DNA of 64,000 nucleotides from Dirofilaria immitis (lineage: Eukaryota > Nematoda > Chromadorea > Rhabditida > Onchocercidae). Below, piece by piece: positions 12,945 through 26,620 of this stretch. Made by a program: the position numbers and the translations under genes. Where the stretch lies: positions 62,001 to 126,000 of the forward strand of contig JAKNDB010000107.1 in the NCBI GenBank assembly GCA_024305405.1, read 5' to 3'. Position 1 is the stretch's first letter. Every line of letters starts with the position of its first letter. The notes below the pieces were generated by a model. It saw nothing but the letters and a program-made list of their open reading frames with translations, ran no database searches and was not told where the DNA came from.

Positions 12945-15900
12945 ACTATACTATAAACTGAGTGCATCAAAGGATCGATCAAAATTATGTTTTCTGTTGT
13001 ATTTAATCATTATTCCACTCTTTATCATTATCGGTGGTGTCACCTTTCCGTAAATAATTCAATCATATGTTAGCAACTAAACAACTATCAGTGAAAACAT
13101 TATCAGCAATAATTTCTCGAAGTTATTAAAATATAAACAGATTAATAGTTCAAGAGCTTAACTTTAAGTAAATTTATTTTTTATCTGAACGGCAATTTTA
13201 TAGCTCTCAGAATTAGTCGCATCTCAAGAAGCAAAAGAGGAAATACCCAAGTATGCGTAGCTGAAAGAAAAATATTAATGGAAAATCTAAAAGCATCGTT
13301 AGAAAATAATTCTTCAACGAAATCTTACACGTCGCAAAATCTTACGAATATATGGCAATCTATCCAGGATACTGTTATCGAAGTTTGATTATTTGCATCG
13401 CTGTTTTAATTCATGATAAATATCATTGTTTATTGCGATGATATCAATATTTACTTTTATTCATCATATTATCTTATTATATTTACTAAGTTCAATTTTC
13501 ATAAAGAATATGCTGTAAGTAAGTGATTCAAATTAATCGATTATTTTTATAGGTAAAATTTCCATGTAACTTTTAAGCTATTAAAACTTAAAATATAATT
13601 CCATAGAAATTTCCATATATTTTCTAGAATGACTTGAGGAATTTTTTTAAAAGAATTTCTGTTAGATTTTCTTTTAGATAGAAAGTTGCCATCGGAAAAG
13701 GTTATTTGAATTGATGCCAATAGAAACATTTGTATTCAGAAATGCTTTATTATATTCGTTTAGTGTATATACGACAATCGGTTACGGAAATTTGGTAATT
13801 TCAGATGAATCTATGAAAGAATAAATAAATAAAAATGCTGAAAATAATTCGGCAATATCTCATCCATATCGGTTTCAATAATAAAGTTTTTTAATAGATT
13901 GCTTAATTATTCTTTCAATAATTATATTTATGAACTATATATGAGAAAAATATTCTTATGATTATCTCTCATCTTTCGCTTTGTAAGATACGAAAATAGC
14001 GATAATCGAAAAGTTACCAAGTGATAAATGCGATATGATAGCATTTGAAGCAATAAGATCAGCATGAAATATGCTACTGAGATAATAGAAGATCAAGATA
14101 ATAATGTGTTAAAAATGGAAATAGTTAATGAATCAATCGAATTGCTGAAAACTATAAGATTAGAAATGTGATGATAAGATCACCTTGTTAAACGATCACC
14201 TGATAAAAATATGATCGGAAGCGATGTATTTGCTATTTTCTGCAGGAATAATTGAATTGTTGTGATTATTTTGATCTTATAGTACTTATAAAATAATATA
14301 TTAATCATTTTCAAATTACAAATTAATTATGCATTATTTATTAAATTATTTATATACACCATATATATTAATAATAAAGGTGATCGCATTTTTTTGCGAC
14401 ATAAAAAAAAACCTTAGTAATGAAAGTGATCGCATTTTTTTTGCGACATGGAAGAAAAAAACTTCAATAATTATAGTTATAAAAATAACTGAAATTAGAT
14501 CATTCGATTAATTAATATATCATAATTTATTTAAGTACTAATAATTTAAAGGAAATTATTTCAGTTTCCACGTACTGTAAAAGGTCGTATATTGACATTA
14601 GTATATGCTGTAATCGGTATTCCATTAAATGTAGCATTTGTCGCAGATCTTGGCGAATTAATAGCTCGAACAGTACAATGTGCTTTACGCTATTTTCAAC
14701 AGCATATTTTAAATAAGTAATCGTATTTTAAAATTATAATTTTTCACTCTATATGATTGATAGCTGAGTATCTTCTTTATCGTAACATGAACAAAAACTT
14801 TTTATTATTTGTGAAGATCTTTCAACGAAAAAAATAAGATGAAGCCTTTTGTCTTTCTCAACTCTTACACTTGTCATTGAATGGATAGTTATCAATTTCT
14901 TTATTAGTAGGCGATCGTCAATTTTAATATTTTTGATTTTTTAATTAAGATTGATTTAAAGAATTAAAATATGCTAACATTTCTCGTTAAATACCCAAGC
15001 GATTCTTGTTTAAACAATCATATTTGATAGTCAGATTTTGAAGTGAATTTTAAGAACAACAGAAGATCCTTATATCGAATGTAAAAAATTCTCATTAATG
15101 ATATTAATTGCAATCTTATTCACTCCAACATTTGCTGTTATTGTTATGGTAATTTTTCATTTTTTAATTTTTATATTTTCATTATTTTTTCAGATTTATT
15201 ATTTAATCATTTTATAAATGATTAAATTATAACATATAATATAAACATAAATTCAAATCAATCTTTTTTTTTCTTGAAAGAAATGATCGTATGATTTGTT
15301 GAGGAAGTAGAACGTTCTCGAAATTGGAATTATTTTGATTCGTTGTATTATACATTTACAACATCTACGTTAATTGGATTTGGTGATCTTACACCACAAT
15401 CATCGTATATTCAATTTTTCATTTTAATGCCACTTTTCTATATTAGTGAAACGATTTTTGCTTTAGCGCTTGGTTTTGTTACAGTAAGTTTTCTTGTTAA
15501 TAGTTTGATAATATCCAATTACAACGATTATTTATCTTTGTCAAATAGTTTACGATTTATTATTATTATTGTTTTTTTTGTTTTTATTTTTTGCTTATTG
15601 TTTTTTCTTTTTTTAGATATTATTTCAATTCAAAACAATATTATTTACATTTACATCGTTATTTAAAATTTGAAAATATTGTTTTTAATTATTATTATTA
15701 TTAATTAATATATATTGATATATTTGATAATAGTAACTTACAGTAATCTTGTAACGAATTGTTAAGGTGACAATAGTAACTTACAGTAATCTTGTAACGA
15801 ATTGTTATTTAAGGATTAAGAAAAATGATATTTTCAAGATTTGTTAATTTATCGTCGTAGTATCATTTATAAGCTCATAATGAAATAATAATCATTTATT

Positions 15901-16401
15901 TAGCTTTAAAATGTTTATTATTATCCTGAAATTATAGATATTTAATACAAATGTAAATATGAAATGATCTGTACTTCAGATACAGTATGAATATTAGGTC
16001 GATACATAGATCGATACATAGTTTCTGATAATAATAATGATAAACTTCAGATATTTTTAAGTTTAATAGTTTAAGGATAAAAATTCGAGAAATTTTCCTT
16101 ATTAGAATGCAAAGTAATAAAATTTAAATACATACATCTGATTAGTTAGTTATTTTGACTAAAAAAATATTTCTTAAATAATTTGACTACTAAATTTGTA
16201 TTATTTTATTTGCAGCATCTTTATCGATATGAATCAGTGATAATATATAAATTAATTAAGCATAAAATTTCAAAATTTCTATTACATCGTCGTTTACAAT
16301 ATATAAAAAATACACTAAAAGAAGAAAACTTTCAAGATTCACAAGAACTTATTAGACTAAGTATTAATTTATTTGAATCAAAAAATATGGCTCAATTTTA
16401 A
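12945..16401 (+). CDS. two-pore-domain (TWK-type) potassium channel
   Basis: A K+ leak channel with two pore loops and four TM helices per subunit, acting as a dimer in the plasma membrane. Exons read: 12945-13049 (TM1), 13211-13382 (cap region), 13678-13794 (P1, TTIGYGN), 14565-14716 (TM2, YAVIGIPLNVAF), 15055-15148 (TM3), 15304-15483 (P2, STLIGFGD, then TM4) and 16217-16401. All introns joining these exons are phase-compatible. Both selectivity filters are present; P1 is GYG and P2 is GFG, as usual in K2P channels. The frame hits TAA at 16401. Further coding-like exons at 16613-16760, 16849-16935 and 17141-17169 may encode a longer cytosolic tail, if the stop at 16401 is caused by a missing base in the T run just before it. 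The N-terminus upstream of TM1 is not resolved. Confidence 0.88.
14378..14451. repeat. duplicated short hairpin
   Basis: The phrase GTGATCGCA-T7-8-GCGACAT occurs twice (about 14380 and 14428) inside a K2P intron. Each copy can fold as TCGCA/TGCGA around a T run. Confidence 0.7.
15729..15807. repeat. 36-bp direct repeat, spacer 7 bp
   Basis: Identical 36-bp copies lie at 15729-15764 and 15772-15807, in the last recognised K2P intron. Confidence 0.93.
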
Positions 16402-16612
16402 TTTATTATATAATAGTAAGAAGTGCTATTTAAAACATAAAACCTATCGTAAGTATCTCTCCCAGATTATTTGATAAATTATTTTCCGTTAAAATTTTCA
16501 AGGAATTATTGTCTCTTATTTTTATATTGATGTTTATGATGTGAAAAAAAAACTTAAAATAAGCTGAATTAATCAGGCGACAATATTTAATGAATTATTT
16601 TTTTTCTTTTAG

Positions 16613-17169
16613 ATACAAAAAGTGATTTAAAAAATCTTCTACAACTGTTGGAACGAATAGTGCAAGCGTTGATGCTAAAATTGCAAAATTATCTGCTCGT
16701 GAGATGCTCATCGATGAAAAGATCAACAAAGTTGGCTCAAATTTATCATTACTCAGCTCGAAATTCAACAAATATTAAAATTACCGTAATTAAAAATTTG
16801 ATGCTATCTGTTAGAATGATATTTATAAATGAATTCTTTTTATTTAGGAAATGCAAATGTTGGAAGCAATTCCAAGCGAAATCAATTTAGGAATATTAAA
16901 TGCGCAAATGAAAAGTATAAAAATTAAGCCTTTGTTTGGAATTTTTTCTAGAATTTTTCCGAAAATTTCTAAAAATTTTAAGCTTTGCCTATTCTTGAGA
17001 ATTAGGCTATTTTCCGAAAAGTTCGAGAAGTGGTATGAAAAGTTGTATTTAAGTTGCATTTGTATTTCATACTGTATTTTGCAAGAATGATCAAATTAAT
17101 TTAAAAACTTAATGCTTTTAAATTATCTTGCATTCATAGGCAATGATGAAAGCAATCGAAGATTAAAAC
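16613..17169 (+). CDS. probable C-terminal tail exons of the K2P channel
   Basis: Behind a T-rich acceptor, the frame reads TKSDL and then, after adding one A to the A6 run 16629-16634, a hydrophilic stretch ending LLSSKFNKY. A second exon behind TTATTTAG at 16849 reads EMQMLEAIPSEINLG, and a short last exon may end MKAIED followed by TAA at 17167-17169. The composition suits a cytosolic tail. No splice phase fully ties these to the exon at 16217, so this could be a separate small gene. Confidence 0.4.
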
Positions 17170-17215
17170 ACACATTGAAGAGATTGTTGCATGAGCATTG
17201 AATCAAGATGATGGA

Positions 17216-17257
17216 GATATGATATGATATGATATGATATGATATGATATGATATGA
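17216..17257 (+). repeat. (GATAT)n pentanucleotide repeat
   Basis: There are about eight copies of GATAT just after the K2P tail. A shorter copy of the same repeat occurs near 43302. Confidence 0.95.
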
Positions 17258-18514
17258 TTTAAGATATATAAATCCAAAAAAGTTCTATTAAAAATAATAA
17301 TTTATTGCATATTTGTTATTTCTCGATCGAGAATTTCTATTTCTTCTTTGTTTTCCTTATTTAAATTGAAAACTCTTTTAATAAACATTTCACATTACTA
17401 TTACCAATTAGCCAAATGATTATTAGTAATTTATCATTTATAGTAATCACAATACTTATGCATATTATCTACGAAGAAATATCAATATGTAATAGTGATA
17501 TAAATTATTGATTTTCAATGAATTATTCCTCCCAATTTTTATCATCATCATATCTTTATTATTTACTATTTAAAGTACCTATCTAATATCTTTCCTATTT
17601 ATTTAACAAATATATTATGCACTGTTATTTGAATGTTATTTTGAAAAGTGAAATTTTTTTTTCTGTGATTTTAGATTATCCTAAAATTATTTGATAATTC
17701 TTAATTATTTCAAGTTTGTTAATAATAAATATGAAATGAATGAAAATATATGTGCTATAATTAATGAATCTAAAAATAAATCGAAATTTCCAAAAAAAAA
17801 AATAAAAAATTGAAAATAAAAATATATAATATAAATATTAATTAGTATAAATTTAGTATAAGAAATGTAAATCATTTGAAAGTATATTATCTCTTATGAT
17901 AATGATAATAATGATAATTTAAACTAATTTTTTTGTACCAAATCATAAAGATTAGCATTTATATCCAATGAATTGTTTAGAATTAATTAAATGTATAAAA
18001 AGATTTAATATAATAATTGTTATTGGAAAAATGAGTATTTTAATAACGAACTCTTTTCCGATAAAGAAAGATAATCTTTAATCTAATGAAAAAGAATTGA
18101 TAATTTTAATCAAATTTTTACTTCATTAAGATTATAATGTATCAAATAGTTAAGCCAAATAAATTTAAATCAATCGGAATATTTTACATATAAACAAAAA
18201 AAAATGACAATAAATCGATATTGTTTAGTATAAGATATATTATTATTTAAAAAAATGATCTATCTCGGATAGAACAGATATCGGGTGGTTGTTCATTGCT
18301 TGATCATCTTTTGAATTGATATTATTCCCAAAGTTAAAATATATTTTATCATTATAGCTAAGCCGGAGGAGAGATCACCCCAAAAAGAACAAAAATATTA
18401 TATTATTAGTTATCGATTATCGATTGTTTTTGAAAGCTCTATTGCAATATATATATATATATCCATCATTAAAGCGTTATATCATGAAAATTAATTAAAC
18501 AAGAAAGTAGTAAA
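17258..18514. other. convergent intergenic region
   Basis: Very AT-rich sequence between the plus-strand channel and the minus-strand PTR gene. No coding exon was seen; it contains a short (AT)n run near 18449. Confidence 0.5.
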
Positions 18515-21500
18515 TCAAAATTGTGGTTTATACTCCTTTAGAGGATATCGGAACCTAAGCGGTATTCGTTCGCATGGATCCAATGAGGATATCAGCTGTG
18601 GTAACCATAAAAGGGCGTGAGTTAATCCAATGAAATTAACGAGTAATACCGTTTGAAAGAAGACACGTATCAAATAGGCTGGTATTAACGGTAATACTAT
18701 CATGGAGAATAAAGTAGAAGCACCAGCTTGTACCACTGGCCAACCGACAACCATCAAGGATTCTCGAACCTAAAAAAAATCGTGAAAGTTTAAAATCAGT
18801 TTGTAATTTAATTTTTAAAATACAATGAATTATCTGAACTTAGAAACTATTCGAGGCTATCCGAGTTATCTTTCTATTTCTAAAATGTAATTTTAATCAA
18901 CAGTACCTTTTCATTTGCAGTTTGTTGAGATGATCGATGATATCGATAGCAAATATGTATCGAGAAATCGACTGCTAATCCGATAGCCATCACAATACAT
19001 CCCATTGAAACTGAATCCAAATCACTACCACAAAGTGATAAACCTCCACATACGCCCATTGAAATTGATAACAAACTCCAAGTCATAAAAATACTGATTG
19101 CTGAAAAATGATAACATTTGGATCAATTTGTTAATAAAATTTTCTAAAGTTTTTGAAAGATCAAATAATTTAATCAAAATTTTTCCAAATGTCAAACTTT
19201 TCAACAATTAAAAATCCAATGTAGAAGAAAATTATCATATGTTGCTAAATAGAAATTCTTTCATACATTTATTTACCTTATCAGGAAGAAAGAGGACAGA
19301 TAACATAGCCATAACAGAAATTGCTGATCCAATTGATTGCATGGAAGATGGTGCAATACTTTTACGTTGATCGATCAAAAAGGTGAAAAGATTCCAGCCA
19401 AAAAATATCGAAATCAGGATATTCTGCGATCATCGCACGCCAACGATGTAATTCATTCTAAAATATATGTATAATATATTACAATTTGATGCAGAAATTT
19501 TATACTTTATATCATTTTCTTATTTTTAATACTTTACTTAATGATAGCCGCTGATATCGTAATATCATTTCATTATTATCCTATTTTGCAACAATTTAAC
19601 AATCTATATAAATTAATCTAATTATTTTCTTTGTTTTTTCTTTTTTGATCGTTGAATTCTTATATTATTAAATTATTGATTAAAATTATTTTTAATAATT
19701 AGTTATTTATATTTTATATTTATAACTTACATGTCGTTTATCCCATGAATCAAGTCCATAAAAACTAGTTTGAAATGCAAAAGCTGCAATACATGGTTCG
19801 CCATCTGTCACATTCCTTTTCAACTTTACATAAGCTTAAATTCAAGAAATTTCGTTCTTTAAAATTGATCAAATAAACTAAATCAATAATAAGGTTGAAT
19901 GTATACGGATATTATTAAATAATGTTTTGTTTGTTTTAGATCATTTGAGAAATTATGTCTAATATTTCCTACTTCAATTCATGTATGAAATTCTCGAAGT
20001 TATAAATCAAGACATCTGCGTAAAAATCTATATGCCTACAATAAAATACCACTAATGAAAAATAACCTTTGTATTGTTGACTATCGGATTGATCGAAAAA
20101 ATCGATTAAATATTTCTTTTCATAGAAGCTTTTAGTATAATTGATATTTGGGAAATCATTTAAAAATCGCTGATATTCCCAGAGCCAAAAAATGGTAGAT
20201 ACTCGTCCAACACTATAAGTCGTATGTTCTAGGCGATAGATCAATTCGTTCATTCGTACTCGTGATTGCGCAAGACGAAAATCCGGTGGATTCATTACGT
20301 GGAATACTGGCATTACGTTATCCGCCCAAATATATTTATCTAATAGAATATATGCATAATTCTCACGTTTACCACGTTTCGTTTCACGTCAATAAAATGA
20401 AGGTTAAATAGGATTTTGCTTCAGGGTCAAAAAAATTTTTCATGGATAAAACAATAAGCAAAACAATGAGACATAGTTCTTGCTGAATTTTTAAGTATTC
20501 TGAAGGTAATTTTTGAATATGTTATTTTGCATTTCATCTACTTCAAGAAATTCTTCTCTGCAATCATTCAGGAATCTTCTAAGAATTTCAATACATCATT
20601 CTGACTTACTATGTATTTAAGCTTTTTAAATATATACTGCACAATTTAAATGATCATGAAATAATATCAATAATAGATTAAGTTTCAAAAATTTCAACTT
20701 ACCAGCCAAATGAATGAAAGGTTGAATAGGTGAATCATCGCGAATATATTTTCTAGGACTTATATCAACTGTAATAGTCATACAACCGTAAGCAGCTAAT
20801 ATGGTATATATGATGAATACAACCAAGGAAATAAGACGAACATCTTTGCGTAATATAAATGGCGCATATGTATCACGAAACCATCGATGAATATAAGGTT
20901 CTGAAGGAAATATATGATAAGAAGATCATCAATGATTCCAAATAATTAATGCATAAGCAAATAACTTTTATTGTAATTAGATATATATATATATATATAT
21001 ATGGTATGTAAAATTGTTTATTATTTTATTAAACATTCTATTTAATTTTATCATCATAAAATAGCAATTATTATAGAAAACAATTCTATGAATCTTTAAC
21101 TTTCAACTACTACAACACTTTACTTATCAACAGATAGTTGAAGCGAAGCGTTGGCTCACATTCGATGTAGACAAGAACCCACGTTGCATGTAATTGTTTG
21201 CTGATATATTTTTATCAGATCTTGATTTGCAGCAATAAGATATCAGTCCACCTTTAGCTTCTCTTCGACCTCCATAAACCATAAATGAAGCATAGAATGT
21301 AATTTGGAAAAAATAATCCATCAAAATACCACAAGCGGTTAATAGACAAAAATCCGAAACAGCAGGTATCGGACAAAGAAAATAGCCAAGTGCTGAAATA
21401 GGCCTTCTTTCAGCTTTGCAGTCTTTATAATTATCTATACGTTTATTGCTTTAAGCACTGATAATTAATTTTAAAAAATCTTCAAAACTTTGAGGGAAGA

Positions 21501-24500
21501 TTTACAATTTTTAAAGTTTAGCTTCAAGAGCCTAAATTTGCAAGAACTTAATATAAGAGAATATTTCTCTTTGCTTCCTTGGCTTATTTTTTCTTAGATC
21601 TCCCATAGGATTTATATCAAAACTCGAATTTGGTAAAGTGCCTTACATGATAAGTGGAAAAACTTCATTAAATCTATCCAATTATATCATTCTGCATAGG
21701 TCAAATTATCTGCTTTAAAAGGAAAAAATGATATTCCCTATTTGACCTTTATTTATTCACTTAAAAATACAAAAGTATCAGTAAACATAATATTTCATTT
21801 GTTTTTCGGGAACTAAAAATTTACCAAAACAACCGAAATCAGTAACTGATGTGACAGTGATTGATAAGCCCGCATCACTCATTGTCATTGCCATACGTTT
21901 TTCTACTGATAAACGTCGATCTGTTGTACGCCAAGCTCCCAACATAAGAAATGCATCATCAACACCTTAAAAGAATGTAAATTATCAGTGAAAAATTATC
22001 ATTTGTTAATGATTAAAGAAAACAGAGAAATAAAGAAAAAAGTTTTATAAATGTTTTTTTTTAAATTATTACCAACTGCAAGGATTAAAAAAGGCATTGT
22101 ACAGGATACAGGATTGAATAGCACTCCAAGACGGAAGAGTAATCCAAAAGTGCAAATCAGTGATAACATAACTGATATTACTGCCAAATAACCTTCTATC
22201 GGTTTTGATCTTAAAAAAAAAAATAATCATTTGCAGTAAGGCAATAATTATAGACTTAGTTATTTAATTCAAAGATTTGTTTACATCATTTTTCTAAAAC
22301 GGAACTTCATAAATGTTTCTCATCTTGTTTCGCCATCTACACTCTACTCATTCATTTCAATTTGACATTAATCAATCGGTAATAATTAAAGTTGTTATCT
22401 TCATTTTATCTATGAAGTTCATGATGATAACACATCCTTTATCCGTGATTTGAATGTAGCACGTCATCTATGATTATTTTCCATATCATCGTATCTTTAT
22501 CAATCATTGTTTGTTGTTGTTGTTTCTGTCGAGTTATGTTAATTTGTCTATTATTGTAACAAATCAAAGATTTGTTAAAGCTGTTCCAAACTTGCTTTCT
22601 CTTTTCATTCTTAATTCATTTTCAGATCGTTTGATAGATTAGATTATGTTCCACGTAATCTCGAGTTAGCTTTGCAAACAGCAAAATATACAAATTACAA
22701 ATACTTCCAGTGATTATACTATCGTTATCAAGAATAGATATGGACATGACTTCTATAACAATTGATCTATATTCATTTGATAGCTTTTTTTGATTTCCGT
22801 CGAAAGTTGAAACAATTTTTCGATCTTTGAAAGCTTTGTATTTTTGATCGATCGATCAACACTGATTTCTTCTTTAAAACTATTATTTACTTCTCGTTAT
22901 TTGACATTTCCAAGGAATAAAATTAGATATTTGATCCATTCTTATCTGATCGTAAAATTATTCTGCAAGTGAGCATCTTTTTCGTCTAAATACTTTTGTA
23001 GCTTTATCAGTTCATCTTTAGCGTCACCATCTTTAGCTTCATATCAGGTCTCCTAATAATAACATTTAGCATTTTTTCATGTCCAATTTAACTTCGCCTG
23101 TTTCATTTCTAAGTATTCTTTTCTAAATATTTATCAATCGTACTGTTCTATGGTTTATAATCCAAAAACTATTATTTACTTCTCGTTATTTGACATTTCC
23201 AAGGAATAAAATTAGATATTTGATTATAAATCAATTGATCAAAATATCATTGACATTTTCAATGTATCCATTGGGATTTTGTTAGAGAAGTTAGATTAAT
23301 ATAACTATTCAAATTGGCTTATACAATTGAGATGAAAGTATTGAAATGAATTGAAATTTATCTTATAACTTATATTAACGACATTCAGCGAGCATTAATC
23401 CATGAGAACTTACATTACGTCGCAGCATCGTTTGACATTCGTAAAGCAAACCTTATAACACATCCAATTTTTTTTAATTCAAATAGCGAAATTTTTGAGT
23501 AAAAGATGCGTCATTAAAGATAGATTGAAAGTTTGCGACTATTGTTATATTTTTTCATTCATGAATCGTTAGGGCGAAATTCCTTATCCTTTTGAGAGTT
23601 TCATTTTCCAAAAGGGACAAGATTGATCGTAGCATTAATTGTACTTAGAAAAAGAGGAAAAAAGTAGACTGGAGATCTCTTGTTGTTTTTTTATCCGTAT
23701 TTACTAATCGTATCTTCGAGATATGCAAATGCAAGTAAATATGCGATCTGTAGAGAGACTGATAAGTCGGAAATTTAATATACAGTAGTAATATCGTTTT
23801 GAGGAATTACATATCGCTCTAGGAATATCTCTGATAAGATTGGATCACAAAAGGAAGAAATAATTTTATGCAATCATGAATTTAATTATTAAACGAGAAG
23901 AATGTTAACTTAGATATAGAAAATAGATTTAAGATTTATTTACTTATAATGTTTATATTATCAACTTTTATTAAGTTATATTAAAACGAAAAAAATGACG
24001 GTAAAATTTGTTACCTGGTAATATCTCGAGAATAATTTGAAATTATAACAAAAGCATCAATTGCAAGGAAGCTATTCCAGCAAATGGTAATGCTGTCTCG
24101 ATAATCATAAGCATTTCATCATTCATTGCTTTATCACTATAAAATTTTGATTATTTCAAAAAGTTATAATTATATAATAAGCGTGCAAAATATTAATAAA
24201 AGAGGTTATAATTTTTTAACTAAAAAAAGGTTGAAATTTAAATTATATCAGAATATAATAAAACTGTACAGGAATTACAATAATTATTTAATTAATTAAT
24301 TAAGTAAATAATTATTCGATTAATATGAATAATATAGATGGTAAAATGTGTAAATTAATAATTATTATCATGAATGATTAATGCAAATTTGTTTCCTTAC
24401 TATAAAAGAAAATAAATATAAAATTAGAACTAATAAAATATTAAAATAAAATTATATGATTTTAATAATCACATAAAAAAAATGTTTATTTAACGAAGAC

Positions 24501-26620
24501 GAAAAAACCTTATAAAAAATTTACTTATGTGCAATGAATTTAATCTTCGATTCATTCCTTTTCGAGAGCCAAAATTTGTCAAGTTCTCGACGAAAAGCCA
24601 AATAAGCTTTTCTTTTTCAGGTGAACTATCAAAATAAATATGCCAATGTACCGTAACTACTTTTGCACTACTTATTTCACGTTTTCTACCTGTTACATTT
24701 ACTCCATAAATTACCTAAAAATATTTAAACATTTTGATAGAGTCCAAAAATTATTTAAAAGCAAAGATAGATAGCAAAAGGTATCATTATGCTTCATAAT
24801 CCACAACCTGACCAATATCCTTCGGTCGATTGAATAGATACATCACCGGATATGAAAGTTGCAAATTTGGATTAGAATTAGTTTTGCCATCTTGAAAGAG
24901 TACTTCGGCATGTTTTAGCCAAATATTTAATTCATTCGAGCATTTCTGAATTAAATAATAATTATATGAAATAATAATAGTATTATGCTTAATTCATTTA
25001 AAATAATAATTTATACTAAGAATTTTACAATGAAAATGAAGACAATAAAAGTTTGCAATAGTTGAAGTGATTATAAAAGAATAAAAATATAAATTTCGCT
25101 ATATCACAAAAACGATAAGAATCCTAAATTTCCATATCTTCTTAACATTGCTAAGAATTCCAGATGAGCATCTAAACTTACTTCTTCTTTTGAACTTTTT
25201 GACAAAAATCTTCAAATCGATAAATTTTGCCATTGAATTTAACAGTGGTATTCATAATTTCAGTGGTATAACGATATATTCGACGTAATATATGTGATTT
25301 TAGCAGATTCGAATTTTCTTCATGTATTGCATAAAATCGGATAACATCAATTCGAACTGGATCTAAAATCTTTTATATTGCAATATTATGCTCATATCAA
25401 GATTGAGGAAGAAAGATTAATTAATCTCGATCTCGATCATATTCGAAGAATAAGTTTTGATATTTTATAAGAATAGAAAGAATGCATTGTAAATTGCAAT
25501 AAATAATTGATAACTAAAAAAGAAAAAACAAAATGCAAGAACATCTCAACTTACATTTGCATTCATTTGCAATACAAGCAAAAGATAAATGCAAACAGAA
25601 AGAAGGAAAATCGACAGGAATGCAATATTTAATAGTTTTTATAATTTAATTTGAAATCAAATTTTATTCATTAATAATTTAATTTGAAATTAAATTCGAA
25701 ATCAAATTTCATTCATTAAATTTGCATATTAATTATTGCTTATTAATTATTAATATTCTTTTTTCGCAATGATTTTTTCAAAATTTATGAAAAAATTAAA
25801 AATAAATTTACATTTTGAAGAAATAACCAACCATTGAAAATATTAACTTGTCGTTTATCTCGATTACGTTCCGATATACCAAATGGCATTTCGGTAAAAT
25901 CTGTTAATCTAAATAGATTGCCAATAAGCCATATTTATAATTATTATTGAATTTTTAAAAGATGAAGAAAAGAAAAGAAAATAAGAAAATAAGGGAAAAA
26001 ACAAAATTAGTAGAAACAGGAATTATAAAAAGTTATTTATCGAAAGGCAAAAAAAAACAAACAAACAACAATGAAATGGACTGATAAATACATTATCACA
26101 TTATTTTCTTAATTGTTGATTATTTAAAAATTCTCTTTCATTTTACATTTATTCTTTCGAAATGTTTTAAATAAGGAAGAGAGTGAGTGAGAGAGAAATT
26201 TTGTTTCAACCATTTTTGTAAGTTTGTTTTTTAATTAAAAATTCTTTTAATTTTATTTATTTATTATTCTTTCATTCAATACATATAAGCACAATACTTC
26301 TTTTTTTTTTAAATTTCATTTTTAAAAATTTCACAAAAAAAAAGTTATTTGGCCAACTATGAGTTATTTAGCCAAGCTATTAAGCAAAGATAAAAAAACC
26401 TTTCAAATTCTCGTCTTACTGGAGCATCTAATGGAACAAATAGCTTATAAAGATCCAAATTAATTTGTACATATGGTAATCCCATTGTACAAATTATCGT
26501 CAATAATATTGAACCAATTAGAAATCGTTCAGGATATCGGCCTACCAATAAGCCATGATAATAAAAACCTTTGATGAATAGATCTTCAAATCTCTTATTA
26601 AAACCTTCTAATTGTTTCAT
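18515..26620 (-). CDS. patched-related (PTR) RND-family membrane protein
   Basis: A large RND-superfamily protein with a sterol-sensing-like domain; worm PTRs act in moulting, endocytosis and sterol or lipid handling. Exons (minus): 26400-26620, 25832-25908, 25182-25362, 24808-24945, 24525-24714, 24015-24136, 22073-22209, 21825-21965, about 21130-21392, 20703-20900, 20067 to about 20395, 19731-19834, 19277-19457, 18907 to about 19100 and 18515-18769. Hallmarks in order: an N-terminal TM after RYPERFLIG, luminal loops, GVDDAFLM plus DFGCFALGYF (SSD helices), MPVFHVMNPPDFR and DKRHNELHRW (second loop), GLAVDFSIHICYRYH, and VQAGASTLFS near the end. The start follows TTTTAG by three bases, compatible with trans-splicing. 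Bases appear missing at 24598-24599 and 24069-24070, probably at 25187-25190, and the run 19400-19405 is off by one or two. Confidence 0.92.
22600..23720 (-). pseudogene. coding-like fragments inside a PTR intron
   Basis: The 1.8-kb intron between PTR exons 6 and 7 holds several minus-strand stretches with protein-like composition, including one reading AKDELIKLQKYLDEKDAHLQ near 22960-23030 and one reading LSLLENETLKRIRNFALTIH near 23590. They lie in different frames and are separated by stops. This looks like a decayed gene fragment or inserted foreign DNA. I cannot name a source family. Confidence 0.3.
22876..23224. repeat. 60-bp perfect direct repeat
   Basis: Copies at 22876-22935 and 23165-23224 are identical and lie 229 bp apart, within the same PTR intron as the coding-like fragments. 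Confidence 0.93.
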
